Shown here in pieces: positions 1 to 6,698 of a DNA stretch of 8,658 bases; within the stretch, counting starts at the first letter, position 1; each line of letters opens with the position of its first letter. The notes under the pieces are model-generated. The model saw only the letters and a list, made by a program, of their open reading frames with translations, was not told the origin of the DNA and made no database searches. The translations under genes and the position numbers were made by a program. This DNA comes from an uncultured Thiotrichaceae bacterium. Its GTDB lineage: Bacteria > Pseudomonadota > Gammaproteobacteria > Thiotrichales > Thiotrichaceae. The stretch lies in NCBI GenBank assembly GCA_937931765.1, contig CALHAO010000286.1, positions 1 through 8,658 of the forward strand. Reading direction: 5' to 3'.

Positions 1-31
1 TCAGCCGCACCAGGCGGATCAAAAGTTTCAT
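1..31 (-). CDS. ubiB: Probable UbiB start, first 10 codons only (partial)
   Basis: An ATG at 31-29 opens a frame that runs off the left window edge and reads MKLLIRLVRL. It starts 6 bases after the ubiJ stop codon, so the two are almost certainly co-transcribed. UbiB is an atypical kinase-like ATPase that supports ubiquinone biosynthesis at the inner membrane. The call rests mainly on position, because ubiE-ubiJ-ubiB is a conserved order in gammaproteobacteria. The visible residues, hydrophobic with Arg/Lys, are compatible with a UbiB N-terminus but far too few to prove it. No strong ribosome binding site is visible, and translational coupling to ubiJ is likely. Confidence 0.6.
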   Translation of the reverse strand, partial: MKLLIRLVRL

Positions 32-37
32 ACCGGC

Positions 38-667
38 TTAGTGTCCGTCCGTGTCGTTAGTATCGAGCTGTGTTTGAATTCGCTGAATGCGGGCATTAAT
101 CCGGTCAACATCACTGCGTAAAGTGTCTACCTTGTTCATATGAGCGTTAATCTCTGCCTCAGCGGGCAATAAGCGGCTTTCTTCCTGTAAATACTCCGAG
201 GTATTCATACGCATCGCTTGCGCGGTATCATCCAGCCAGCCTTTACCCTCACGTGCTAATTGTCCAGCTTGATGCGCGACAATATCCCCGACGGCATGAG
301 ACAGTAGTTCTTCCCAATCGACATCAAGGTCGCTGATCACACCGCTGAATTGCTCTGCAAGTCCCATATTGCCATCGACCTGCACATGGTTTTCTAGCAT
401 AGCTTTAGCGCTATCCTCTGCACCGGATAAACGTATAAAAGCCAGTGCTGAGCCTGTCAAAGTAACATCCGGTTCACGGTCATAATGGTTCAGCACATTC
501 ACGCCGTCTGAGGTGGGTATGAAGTAGAGTTGCAAAGATGGATCAGTGATATGAAAAGCGATAATTCGGCCTTGCAGTGCTTGTAAGCGTGGCAACGCCT
601 CACTGTCCAGTTTCAGCCAGGCATTAAAAGCCGTTTCCAGCGCAGCAGTCAGAGTGGTCAATAGCAT
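38..667 (-). CDS. ubiJ: Ubiquinone biosynthesis accessory factor UbiJ (SCP2 domain)
   Basis: UbiJ is a lipid-binding accessory protein of the soluble Ubi complex; with UbiK it supports the late hydroxylation and methylation steps of aerobic ubiquinone synthesis. The 209-residue length matches the family (about 200). Residues 1-125 form an SCP2-like sterol-carrier domain. The segment at 99-135 carries the family pattern GN-x-LAEQF, then LDVDWEELLSHAVGD and AHQAG. Residues 168-202 are a charged heptad-like helix, the usual C-terminal coiled coil of UbiJ, which interacts with UbiK. The start is the ATG at 667, 36 bases after the ubiE stop, with only a weak TGGAA upstream. Position between ubiE and ubiB supports the call. 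Nothing is missing or broken. Confidence 0.92.
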   Translation of the reverse strand: MLLTTLTAALETAFNAWLKLDSEALPRLQALQGRIIAFHITDPSLQLYFIPTSDGVNVLNHYDREPDVTLTGSALAFIRLSGAEDSAKAMLENHVQVDGNMGLAEQFSGVISDLDVDWEELLSHAVGDIVAHQAGQLAREGKGWLDDTAQAMRMNTSEYLQEESRLLPAEAEINAHMNKVDTLRSDVDRINARIQRIQTQLDTNDTDGH

Positions 668-703
668 CAGGGTTCCAGTCAGCAGATACTTAAATAGTAC
701 GGT

Positions 704-1450
704 TTAGAATTTAAACCCTTTGTGCAGGGCGACAATGCCCCCGGTCATATTTTTAAAACTGACCCGATCAAAACCGGCATTTTCCATCATATTTTTAAGG
801 GTTTCCTGATCCGGATGCATGCGAATAGACTCCGCAAGGTAGCGGTAGCTTTCCTCATCATTGGCAATCAATTTGCCCATCATCGGCAGGAATTTGAATG
901 AATATTGATCGTAAACCGGAGCTAATGGTGCGATGGGTTTGGAAAATTCCAGCACCAACAAACGCCCACCCGGCTTTAATACCCGCAGCATGGAGGCTAA
1001 CGCTTTGTCTTTATCGGTAACATTACGCAGGCCGAAAGCGATGGTAATAATGTCGAAACTATTATCATCAAACGGCAGGCATTCAGCATTGGCCTGAACA
1101 TACTCAACATTGCCCGCAATACCCATATCAATCAGGCGTTTGCGCCCTGCTGCCAGCATGGAGCCATTGATGTCAGACAGTACAATTTTACCCTGATCAC
1201 CAACGATTTGGGCAAATTTTGCCGCAAGATCACCAGTGCCACCGGCAAGGTCTAAAATCTGATCACCCCGTTTAGCGCCTGCACTGGCAATTGTGTAACG
1301 TTTCCACAACCTATGTACACCCATCGACATTACGTCGTTCATTACATCGTACTTGTCGGCTACTGAGTGAAAAACATCGGCAACTTTATTAACTTTCTCA
1401 TTAACGGGAACTTGCTTGTATCCGAAATGGGTAGTTTGTTCCTTTTCCAT
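704..1450 (-). CDS. ubiE: Ubiquinone/menaquinone C-methyltransferase UbiE
   Basis: UbiE is a SAM-dependent class I methyltransferase that C-methylates the demethoxylated benzoquinol ring in ubiquinone synthesis and, where menaquinone is made, demethylmenaquinol. The protein has 248 residues, close to the E. coli enzyme. Residues 34-50 match the first UbiE signature (YDVMNDVMSMGVHRLWK). The SAM-binding glycine loop is LDLAGGTGD at 66-74. Residues 156-172 give the second signature, RVLKPGGRLLVLEFSKP. The ATG at 1450 is preceded by an AGGA about 10 bases upstream. It is the first gene of a minus-strand operon with ubiJ and ubiB and is divergent from the plus-strand gene at 1533. No quinone pathway genes other than these are visible, so a menaquinone role cannot be judged here. 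Confidence 0.97.
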   Translation of the reverse strand: MEKEQTTHFGYKQVPVNEKVNKVADVFHSVADKYDVMNDVMSMGVHRLWKRYTIASAGAKRGDQILDLAGGTGDLAAKFAQIVGDQGKIVLSDINGSMLAAGRKRLIDMGIAGNVEYVQANAECLPFDDNSFDIITIAFGLRNVTDKDKALASMLRVLKPGGRLLVLEFSKPIAPLAPVYDQYSFKFLPMMGKLIANDEESYRYLAESIRMHPDQETLKNMMENAGFDRVSFKNMTGGIVALHKGFKF

Positions 1451-1491
1451 GATTAGAACGATCCTGCGTAAAAAGATGAATTGATCGCGCT

Positions 1492-1519
1492 AGTCTATCA
1501 GGTGTAACGGGTATGTTCA
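1492..1519 (-). promoter_or_regulatory. Candidate sigma-70 promoter for the ubiE-ubiJ-ubiB operon
   Basis: Reading the minus strand, TGAACA (-35-like, 4 of 6 consensus bases) is followed after 16 bases by TAGACT (-10-like, 4 of 6). A TGA directly before the -10 gives an extended -10 (TGnTAGACT). It lies about 42 bases upstream of the ubiE start in the 82-base divergent gap. The match is modest and was found by eye. No equally good promoter was seen for the plus-strand gene in the same gap. Confidence 0.3.
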
Positions 1520-1520
1520 T

Positions 1521-1532
1521 GGAGTAGATGAC
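1521..1532 (+). promoter_or_regulatory. Ribosome binding site fixing the start of the repeat-protein gene
   Basis: GGAG at 1521-1524 lies 8 bases before the ATG at 1533. The overlapping upstream ATG at 1519 runs into TAG after one codon, so 1533 is the sensible start. The signal peptide that begins at this Met supports the choice. Confidence 0.6.
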
Positions 1533-2621
1533 ATGAAAAAAATTATGATAGGCGTTAGCCTCGGACTAGCGGGTATGGCGGGCATGTCACAAGCTCAAGC
1601 CTGGAGTGGTGGCATCGAAGACATGCGCACCATGCAGAGCAATACTGGCGGGCAGGTGGTCAGAGTTAAGTCCAGCACAACTGATTGTTGTACACTACGC
1701 CCCATGCACAGTCATGGTCATGCGCATCAGCGTAAGATGATTCACAATGGCCAAACTTATTATTGCACCCGTGTGGCGGGCCACGGTAAGCAGGTCAGTC
1801 GTCATGCCGGTAAAGTAAAACAACACTATCAACGCCAGACACAGCAGGCTGTTAATGCTCAGCGTGCCAAACGCCAGGCCATGTATGCGGCAAAAGCGAA
1901 GCGTAAAGCGCTGTTACTGGCTCAGCAACGCCAACGTGCAGCGCATCAAGTCGCTCAAAAACGTAAAGCTGTCTTATTGGCTCAACAAAAACAACGTGCA
2001 GCGCATCAGGCGTTGATGCAGGCTCAGCAGCGCAAACGTGCTGCACAACAATTACAACACCAACGTAAGCTGCAAGTGTTGGCTCAGCAACGTCGCCAGG
2101 CAGCACAGCAAAAACGTAAGCTACAATTGCAGGCTCAGCAGCGTCATGCAGCACAACAACGACAGCACGTTGTTGTGACGCCACAGCCTCGTTACCACCA
2201 GCCACAACCGCGTCATGAGAATAGTTATCAGCGTTATGTGCCACAGGTTCATGCACAGCAATCTGTGCAGCATCATGGTAGTCAGTGGCAACGCTCAAAA
2301 ACTGTCCGCATGCAACCGATTCAGAACGTAATGAAAAGGCATGCGCCACAGCGTTCGACACATAGGTTTTCCGGGCAGCAGTCGGTGGATCATCATGATG
2401 CAAGAATGTACCAACAAAGGCGTGTGGCACAAATCCGTGCAGCTCAAATGCAAGCGCAGCAGCGTCACTATGCACCTGCCCAGCAATCAGTAGCCAGGCA
2501 TGATGCTGCACAGGGATGGCAGCGTGCTGCAACCGTTCAGTCACACGGTATGCAGCATCAAAAGCGACAGGTAATAGCTATGGCAAATACCCGCCAGCAT
2601 CAGCCAGATTGTGGTTGTTAG
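1533..2621 (+). CDS. Exported basic Gln/His/Arg-rich repeat protein, function unknown
   Basis: I do not recognise this 362-residue protein. Residues 1-23 form a clear Sec signal peptide: MKK, a hydrophobic stretch, then AQA before W24. Residues 24-95 contain a CC pair (52-53), the alternating motif HSHGHAH (59-65) and C78, which could bind metal or form disulfides. Residues 96-212 are a Gln/Ala/Arg/Lys region with repeats built on AQQ-x-x-x-AA, probably helical. Residues 213-350 carry a second repeat with a QQSV core (242, 282, 317). The chain ends DCGC (C360, C362). By my count there are 75 Gln, 27 His and only 8 acidic residues, so the mature protein is strongly basic. It is the only plus-strand gene here, divergent from ubiE and ending 20 bases from the pilD stop. 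Metal binding, or binding to nucleic acid or anionic surface polymer, are guesses from composition. The signal peptide, good ribosome binding site and full-length frame argue that it is a real gene. Confidence 0.82.
   Translation: MKKIMIGVSLGLAGMAGMSQAQAWSGGIEDMRTMQSNTGGQVVRVKSSTTDCCTLRPMHSHGHAHQRKMIHNGQTYYCTRVAGHGKQVSRHAGKVKQHYQRQTQQAVNAQRAKRQAMYAAKAKRKALLLAQQRQRAAHQVAQKRKAVLLAQQKQRAAHQALMQAQQRKRAAQQLQHQRKLQVLAQQRRQAAQQKRKLQLQAQQRHAAQQRQHVVVTPQPRYHQPQPRHENSYQRYVPQVHAQQSVQHHGSQWQRSKTVRMQPIQNVMKRHAPQRSTHRFSGQQSVDHHDARMYQQRRVAQIRAAQMQAQQRHYAPAQQSVARHDAAQGWQRAATVQSHGMQHQKRQVIAMANTRQHQPDCGC
1899..2162 (+). repeat. In-gene tandem repeat, AQQxxxAA type
   Basis: Five copies of an AQQ-x-x-x-AA-like core occur at residues 130, 150, 164, 184 and 201 of the protein starting at 1533, with spacings of 20, 14, 20 and 17 residues. 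The best-preserved pair is residues 123-142 and 143-162, an exact 60-base period in the DNA. It shares the 17-base identity at 1932-1948 and 1992-2008 and matching GGCTCA starts at 1919 and 1979. All spacings are multiples of three, so the repeat expanded in frame. The last copy lacks one residue of the core. Confidence 0.8.
2256..2540 (+). repeat. In-gene degenerate repeat, QQSV type, three copies
   Basis: Three copies begin at residues 242, 282 and 317 (bases 2256, 2376 and 2481) of the same protein. Copies 1 and 3 align as QQSV, a short His-containing stretch, then WQR, two residues, TV and Q. Copy 2 keeps QQSV-D-HHDA but has YQQR in place of the WQR block. Codons differ between copies (for example TCT, TCG and TCA for the Ser), so the likeness is stronger in protein than in DNA. 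That suggests an older, selected repeat distinct from the one at 1899-2162. Confidence 0.65.
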
Positions 2622-2641
2622 TCGCTGTTGTTCTTTAAGGT

Positions 2642-3517
2642 TCAGACCATCAGGAAGTTGCGGGTATATTCTACAACTTCTTTATGCCATACCAAAGCAA
2701 CAAAGCCTGCCATCGCTAGCCAGGGGCCGAAAGGCATGGGCTGGCTCTCTTTCTGGCCTTTTAGCGCCATCGCAGTAATACCAAATACTGCGCCAAAAGC
2801 GGATGATGCGAAAATCACAAATGGCAGAATTTCCCAGCCACCCCAGGCACCTAAAGCAGCCAATAATTTGAAATCACCATAACCCATGCCTTCTTTACCG
2901 GTGATGAGCTTGAACAAATGGAACAGGCTCCACAATATCAGGTAGCCGACCATTGCACCGATCACGCTACTTTCCAGTGAGGTGAAAAATCCATTCAGGT
3001 TGAGCAGGATACCCAGCCAAAGAAAGGGAAAAACTATATTGTCCGGCAATAACATGGTTTGTGCATCAATCATGAATAAGGTGATTAATGTCCATGTCAT
3101 GAATAGCAGTGCCAAGGTTTCTTTGGTGAAGCCGTATTTAGCTGCAATTAGTACGGATAGCAGTGCAGTACTGATTTCGATTAGTGGGTATTGAAGTGCT
3201 ATAGGCGTTCTGCAATTTGAGCATTTCCCACGGATAAACAGGTAGCTAAGTACCGGAATATTTTCCAGCGCTGTGATCTGGTGCCCGCAATTAGGGCACT
3301 GCGAGCGTGGTACCGCCAGATTGAAAGTTGAGGTATCCGGTGGGGCAGCGTTTGTATTGCCCAGAAATTCCGTACATTCATGTTTCCATTCGCGTTCCAG
3401 CATGATGGGTAAACGGCTAATAATCACGTTTAGAAAACTACCAATCATCAGTGAAACAAGCCCGACAGTGACTAGCAGCCAAACGTTGCTAGTACTGAGT
3501 AAATAAATAAGTTCCAT
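2642..3517 (-). CDS. pilD: Prepilin leader peptidase / N-methyltransferase PilD
   Basis: PilD is an inner-membrane aspartyl protease that cleaves the leader of type IV prepilins (and type II secretion pseudopilins) and N-methylates the new N-terminus. The 291-residue length equals the classical bifunctional form. The N-terminal part has GSFLNVIISRLP (26-37) and a zinc-type four-Cys set, CPNC (74-77) and CSNC (99-102), typical of the methylase-containing region. The two catalytic aspartates of the protease half are D151 (in MIDAQTMLLPD) and D215 in the GYGD motif. About seven or eight hydrophobic segments are visible. It starts 8 bases after the pilC stop, and an AAGGA overlapping that stop serves as ribosome binding site, so it is coupled to pilC. 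It is the last gene of the pil block. The coaE gene that often follows pilD is absent, and the convergent gene at 1533-2621 lies there instead. Confidence 0.96.
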   Translation of the reverse strand: MELIYLLSTSNVWLLVTVGLVSLMIGSFLNVIISRLPIMLEREWKHECTEFLGNTNAAPPDTSTFNLAVPRSQCPNCGHQITALENIPVLSYLFIRGKCSNCRTPIALQYPLIEISTALLSVLIAAKYGFTKETLALLFMTWTLITLFMIDAQTMLLPDNIVFPFLWLGILLNLNGFFTSLESSVIGAMVGYLILWSLFHLFKLITGKEGMGYGDFKLLAALGAWGGWEILPFVIFASSAFGAVFGITAMALKGQKESQPMPFGPWLAMAGFVALVWHKEVVEYTRNFLMV

Positions 3518-3525
3518 GTGTGTCC

Positions 3526-4758
3526 TTAAACGACGGCCCCAAGCTTAAATATTGGCAGGTACATAGCGATAACTAATCCACCCACCACCACACCCAGCAC
3601 TGCCATAATCAACGGTTCGATCTGTTTGGCCAGTGTGTCAACCAGATCATCGACCTGTTCTTCATAATAATCAGCAGCACGAGACAACATTTCTTCCAAA
3701 CGCCCGGATTCTTCTCCGATCCGGGTCATTTGTACCACCATATTGGGGAATAATTGTGTAGTCTGCATGCCAACATTAATTTGCATACCCTGAGAGGCGT
3801 CTTCCTTAATGCTCATGGTGGCATCGTAATACACTGAGTTACCGGTACTACCTGCCACAGAATCCAGTGCTTCAACAGCCGGTACACCCGCTGCGAACAT
3901 GGTGGCAAATGTGCGGCAAAAGCGTGCAATAGACGCCATATTGAGAATATTACCAATAATGGGTATTTTCAACGTAACCCGATCCATAAATCGTTCAAAG
4001 GCAATGGAACGTTTTTTGGCTGTAGAAAAAGCGATGCCTGCACCAATCATACCAACAAGAGGCATCCACCAGTACTCTTGTAGCCATTCTGACAGGCTGA
4101 TGACCCACAGCGTAAATGCAGGCAAGTCTGCGCCAAAGCTGCTGAATACTTCTTTAAACTGAGGAATAACCCAAATTAGCATGATGGAAGATACAACAAC
4201 CGCAGCCAAGACAACGATAACGGGATACATAACTGCTTTTTTGATTTTACTTTTCAGGGCTTCACTTTTTTCTTTATACGTGGCCACCTTATCCAGCATG
4301 GTTTCCAGTGTACCGGCTTGTTCACCTGCCTGAACCAAACTAACAAATAATTTATCAAAATATTTGGGATGTTGTGCTAATGAAGCACCGAAACTTGTGC
4401 CGCCCTCAATGCTGGTAGCAATTTTTTTAATCAGAGAGTGCATGGATGTATTGTCACCACCACTAGCGACCATGTGCAGAGACTGCACCATCGGTACACC
4501 AGAGCTTAGCATGGTTGTCATTTGGCGGGCAAAATGAGCAATATCCGCAGGCTTAATTTGGGGAGCGAACAGTGGTTTTGGCTTCTTGGCGACCTTTTTT
4601 GTGTTGATGCCTTGTTTGCGTAGTGTTGCGCGTAACATATTGGCATTATTGGCCTGTGTTTCCCCCTTGATTTTTACACCATTGCGATTAACACCTTCCC
4701 AAGTATAGGTTTCCAGGGAATCACTACTTTTGTTATGTATCGTGCTGGAACTACTCAT
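3526..4758 (-). CDS. pilC: Type IV pilus inner-membrane platform protein PilC
   Basis: PilC is the polytopic inner-membrane platform (GspF family) that couples PilB ATPase motion to pilin insertion. The 410-residue length is typical. Residues 17-60 match the usual N-terminal segment (YTWEGVNRNGVKIKGE). Two T2SS-F domains follow, at about 74-197 and 277-399. The duplicated GE-Q/E-A/S-G-x-LE-x-ML motif occurs at 145 and 348. Hydrophobic segments lie near 180-198, 232-246 and 383-403. The ATG at 4758 has only a weak ribosome binding site. Residues 1-15 are Ser-rich and look unstructured, so a slightly later start cannot be fully excluded, but no better one is seen. The gene follows pilB after a 121-base gap and is followed 8 bases later by pilD. 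Confidence 0.96.
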   Translation of the reverse strand: MSSSSTIHNKSSDSLETYTWEGVNRNGVKIKGETQANNANMLRATLRKQGINTKKVAKKPKPLFAPQIKPADIAHFARQMTTMLSSGVPMVQSLHMVASGGDNTSMHSLIKKIATSIEGGTSFGASLAQHPKYFDKLFVSLVQAGEQAGTLETMLDKVATYKEKSEALKSKIKKAVMYPVIVVLAAVVVSSIMLIWVIPQFKEVFSSFGADLPAFTLWVISLSEWLQEYWWMPLVGMIGAGIAFSTAKKRSIAFERFMDRVTLKIPIIGNILNMASIARFCRTFATMFAAGVPAVEALDSVAGSTGNSVYYDATMSIKEDASQGMQINVGMQTTQLFPNMVVQMTRIGEESGRLEEMLSRAADYYEEQVDDLVDTLAKQIEPLIMAVLGVVVGGLVIAMYLPIFKLGAVV

Positions 4759-4879
4759 CTGAAGCTCTTATTTTTATTTATATTGCAGTCAATTTAACAT
4801 GAGTGAGCAGGATTTTTTTATACGGGCGGACAACTGGTAAACTTATCAAAGGCTGTCATCGATTGTTTGAGGTATTGTC
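4759..4879. other. AT-rich pilB-pilC intergenic gap, no gene seen
   Basis: This 121-base spacer is long for a tight pil operon. Its pilC-proximal third is very AT-rich. On the minus strand it has TTGACT at 4792-4787 and TATAAA at 4782-4777, but these are only 4 bases apart and do not form one promoter. I saw no GC-rich hairpin with a T run, so a terminator is not supported. It could still hold a processing site or a weak internal promoter. Confidence 0.5.
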
Positions 4880-6586
4880 TTAGTCTTTTGTTATCCGTTC
4901 AAGCTCGGTAATGGATGTGACACCCTGTCGCACTTTTTCTAAGCCTGACTGACGAAGGTCTTTAATGCCTTCTTTTTGTGCCTGATCAGCAATGTCCAGC
5001 GAGTTGGCCCCATCCATTACCATGCGGCCCATGACGGCAGAAATAGGCATGGCTTCATAAATACCCACCCGGCCTTTATACCCTTGTGAACATTTGGAGC
5101 AGCCAACCGCTTCGTATATTTTCAACTTACTCAGCTCATCTTCTTTGAAGCCAATATTCAGCAAAGCTTCTTCAGGAATATCAGCCCGTTTTTTACAATG
5201 TTCACATAAACGGCGTGCTAGCCGCTGAGCGATGATGAGCTGAACGGAGGAGGCTATATTGAAAGGCGGAACGCCCATGTTCAGCAGACGAGTCAGTGTT
5301 TCCGGGGCGCTATTGGTGTGCAATGTGGATAAAACCAGATGGCCGGTCTGTGCCGCTTTAATGGAAATCTCGGCAGTTTCGAGGTCACGGATTTCCCCGA
5401 CCATAATAATGTCGGGATCTTGACGCAGAAAGGCCCGCAGCGCGTCGGCGAAGGTGAGTCCGACTCTTGGGTTAACATTAACCTGGTTTACGCCCGGCAT
5501 ATTAATTTCCACCGGATCTTCTGCCGTGGAAATATTGCGTTCAGGTGTGTTCAGCATGCCGAGTCCGGTATACAGCGTGACGGTTTTACCACTACCTGTT
5601 GGGCCGGTGACCAGCACCATACCATCAGGTTTGGCCAGTGCGTCAGTGAAATCAGTTTGCTGTTTCGGATCAAAACCCAGTTTTTCGATACCGATAGTCG
5701 CGCTGTCTGAGTCCAGAATTCGCATAACCACTTTTTCACCGTAGATCGTGGGCAAGGTGTTAACACGAAAATCGATGTTCTTTTTTTCATTCAGCTTAAA
5801 GCGCACCCGTCCATCCTGAGGAACCCGACGTTCCGAGATGTTCATCCTGCCCAGTACTTTGATGCGGGATGTCAGGCGTGATGCAATACTGATTGGCGGT
5901 GTTGCAATTACTTTCAATATGCCATCTACACGGTAACGGATGCGTAAGTTTTTTTCGTAAGGCTCAATGTGTATGTCTGAAACTTTTGAGTTAATCGCAT
6001 GCGCCAGTAATTTATCAACAAAGCCGGTGATCTCAATTTCCTCACCACCATCATCATTTTGTTTCAGCTCCTGAGTATCAAGGGCAATATTCTGGGTGAT
6101 GGCTTCCGTTGAAACAGACATGCCGGATGATGCGGCGCTACCACTAAACCCACTACCTGCGTTTAAGTGGGCTCCTAATTTGTCATACTCAACGATGACT
6201 GCATAAGGTTGTAACCCGGTGGCAAACTTAATGTCATCCATATTAGTCAGACAAATAGGGTCTGCGAGCGCTACCATCAGGAAACCTTCGTAGCGATACA
6301 GCGGGAGTAGTTTCAGGCGTTCTTTCTGGTCATCTGTTATCAGGTCAGCGACATCCGGGCGAATATCGATGGCATCAATGTCAATGGTGCTCAGGCCGTA
6401 TTCTTCGCCGACTGCCTGAGCGAGTTCTGTGGCTGTTGCGAGTCGGTTGCGGAAAAACCATTCGAGTATGGATGATTGGTTGGCATGAGCTTCTTTTACC
6501 GCACGCTCTGCAGCTTCCAGTTCAATGGTGCCGGAATTGACTAGCTGTTTGACGTAGCCTGGGAAGCTGGATACTGATGTGACCAT
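4880..6586 (-). CDS. pilB: Type IV pilus extension ATPase PilB
   Basis: PilB is the cytoplasmic hexameric ATPase (GspE/PilB family) that drives pilus polymerisation through PilC. The 568-residue length is typical. Residues 1-140 form the N-terminal T2SSE-N type domain. A Ser/Gly-rich linker lies at 144-159 (GSGFSGSAASSGMS). The ATPase core shows Walker A GPTGSGKT (328-335), the Asp box STAEDPVE (353-360), Walker B with LRQDPDIIMVGEIRD (387-401) and the His box TGHLVLSTLHTN (414-425). A zinc four-Cys set is present as C461, C464, C496 and C499. All catalytic motifs are intact. PilB is chosen over the retraction ATPase PilT, which is much shorter and lacks this N-terminal domain and Cys set, and over GspE because pilC and pilD follow. 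The ATG at 6586 has a poor ribosome binding site, with an AT-rich leader only. Confidence 0.96.
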   Translation of the reverse strand: MVTSVSSFPGYVKQLVNSGTIELEAAERAVKEAHANQSSILEWFFRNRLATATELAQAVGEEYGLSTIDIDAIDIRPDVADLITDDQKERLKLLPLYRYEGFLMVALADPICLTNMDDIKFATGLQPYAVIVEYDKLGAHLNAGSGFSGSAASSGMSVSTEAITQNIALDTQELKQNDDGGEEIEITGFVDKLLAHAINSKVSDIHIEPYEKNLRIRYRVDGILKVIATPPISIASRLTSRIKVLGRMNISERRVPQDGRVRFKLNEKKNIDFRVNTLPTIYGEKVVMRILDSDSATIGIEKLGFDPKQQTDFTDALAKPDGMVLVTGPTGSGKTVTLYTGLGMLNTPERNISTAEDPVEINMPGVNQVNVNPRVGLTFADALRAFLRQDPDIIMVGEIRDLETAEISIKAAQTGHLVLSTLHTNSAPETLTRLLNMGVPPFNIASSVQLIIAQRLARRLCEHCKKRADIPEEALLNIGFKEDELSKLKIYEAVGCSKCSQGYKGRVGIYEAMPISAVMGRMVMDGANSLDIADQAQKEGIKDLRQSGLEKVRQGVTSITELERITKD

Positions 6587-6640
6587 ACTGTTTTATTATG
6601 CTTTTCCAGTTGTTAGATGGCTCGGAGGCTTTTAGTATTA

Positions 6641-6669
6641 CTTTTACTTCTCTAGTCTCAGCTTAACAA
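6641..6669 (-). promoter_or_regulatory. Weak candidate promoter upstream of pilB
   Basis: On the minus strand TTGTTA (4 of 6 against the -35 consensus) is followed after 17 bases by TAAAAG (4 of 6 against -10), about 55 bases before the pilB start. The AT-rich background makes chance matches likely. No sigma-54 element (GG-N10-GC type) was recognised in this gap. Confidence 0.2.
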
Positions 6670-6698
6670 AAAGCTTTAAATTCAGTATTTTTTTGTTA
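6664..6698. repeat. AT-rich inverted repeat just after the tviB-like gene
   Basis: The arms TAACAAAAA (6664-6672) and TTTTTGTTA (6690-6698) are a perfect 9-base inverted repeat with a 17-base loop. The outer arm directly abuts the stop codon of the dehydrogenase gene. On the minus strand the stem is A-rich then T-rich and the right arm holds a short run of five T. It may act as a weak terminator or a 3'-end hairpin between tviB-like and pilB, but a stem this AT-rich is not a convincing intrinsic terminator. Confidence 0.35.

Noticed and set aside
1899..2162. Regularly spaced direct repeats that could suggest a CRISPR array or noncoding satellite.
   Set aside because: Spacings are 60, 42, 60 and 51 bases, all multiples of three, the copies are imperfect, and they keep an open frame inside a full-length gene. 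They are protein repeats.
1852..2544. A 230-codon open frame on the minus strand, opposite the repeat-protein gene.
   Set aside because: It lies wholly inside the plus-strand gene, has no signal or family motif, and its length follows from the CAG/CGT/GCA-rich codons, which leave few stops on the other strand. The plus-strand frame has the signal peptide and ribosome binding site.
2628..3506. Small plus-strand open frames opposite pilD (2628-2882, 2982-3194, 3273-3506).
   Set aside because: They are antisense shadows of the well-supported pilD gene and show no motif or credible ribosome binding site.
4777..4792. TTGACT and TATAAA upstream of pilC as a promoter.
   Set aside because: The two hexamers are only 4 bases apart, and no partner at 16-18 bases was found for either.
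5339..5744. Two plus-strand open frames of about 100-120 codons opposite pilB.
   Set aside because: They overlap the intact PilB ATPase core, which has every catalytic motif, and their translations show no recognisable domain.
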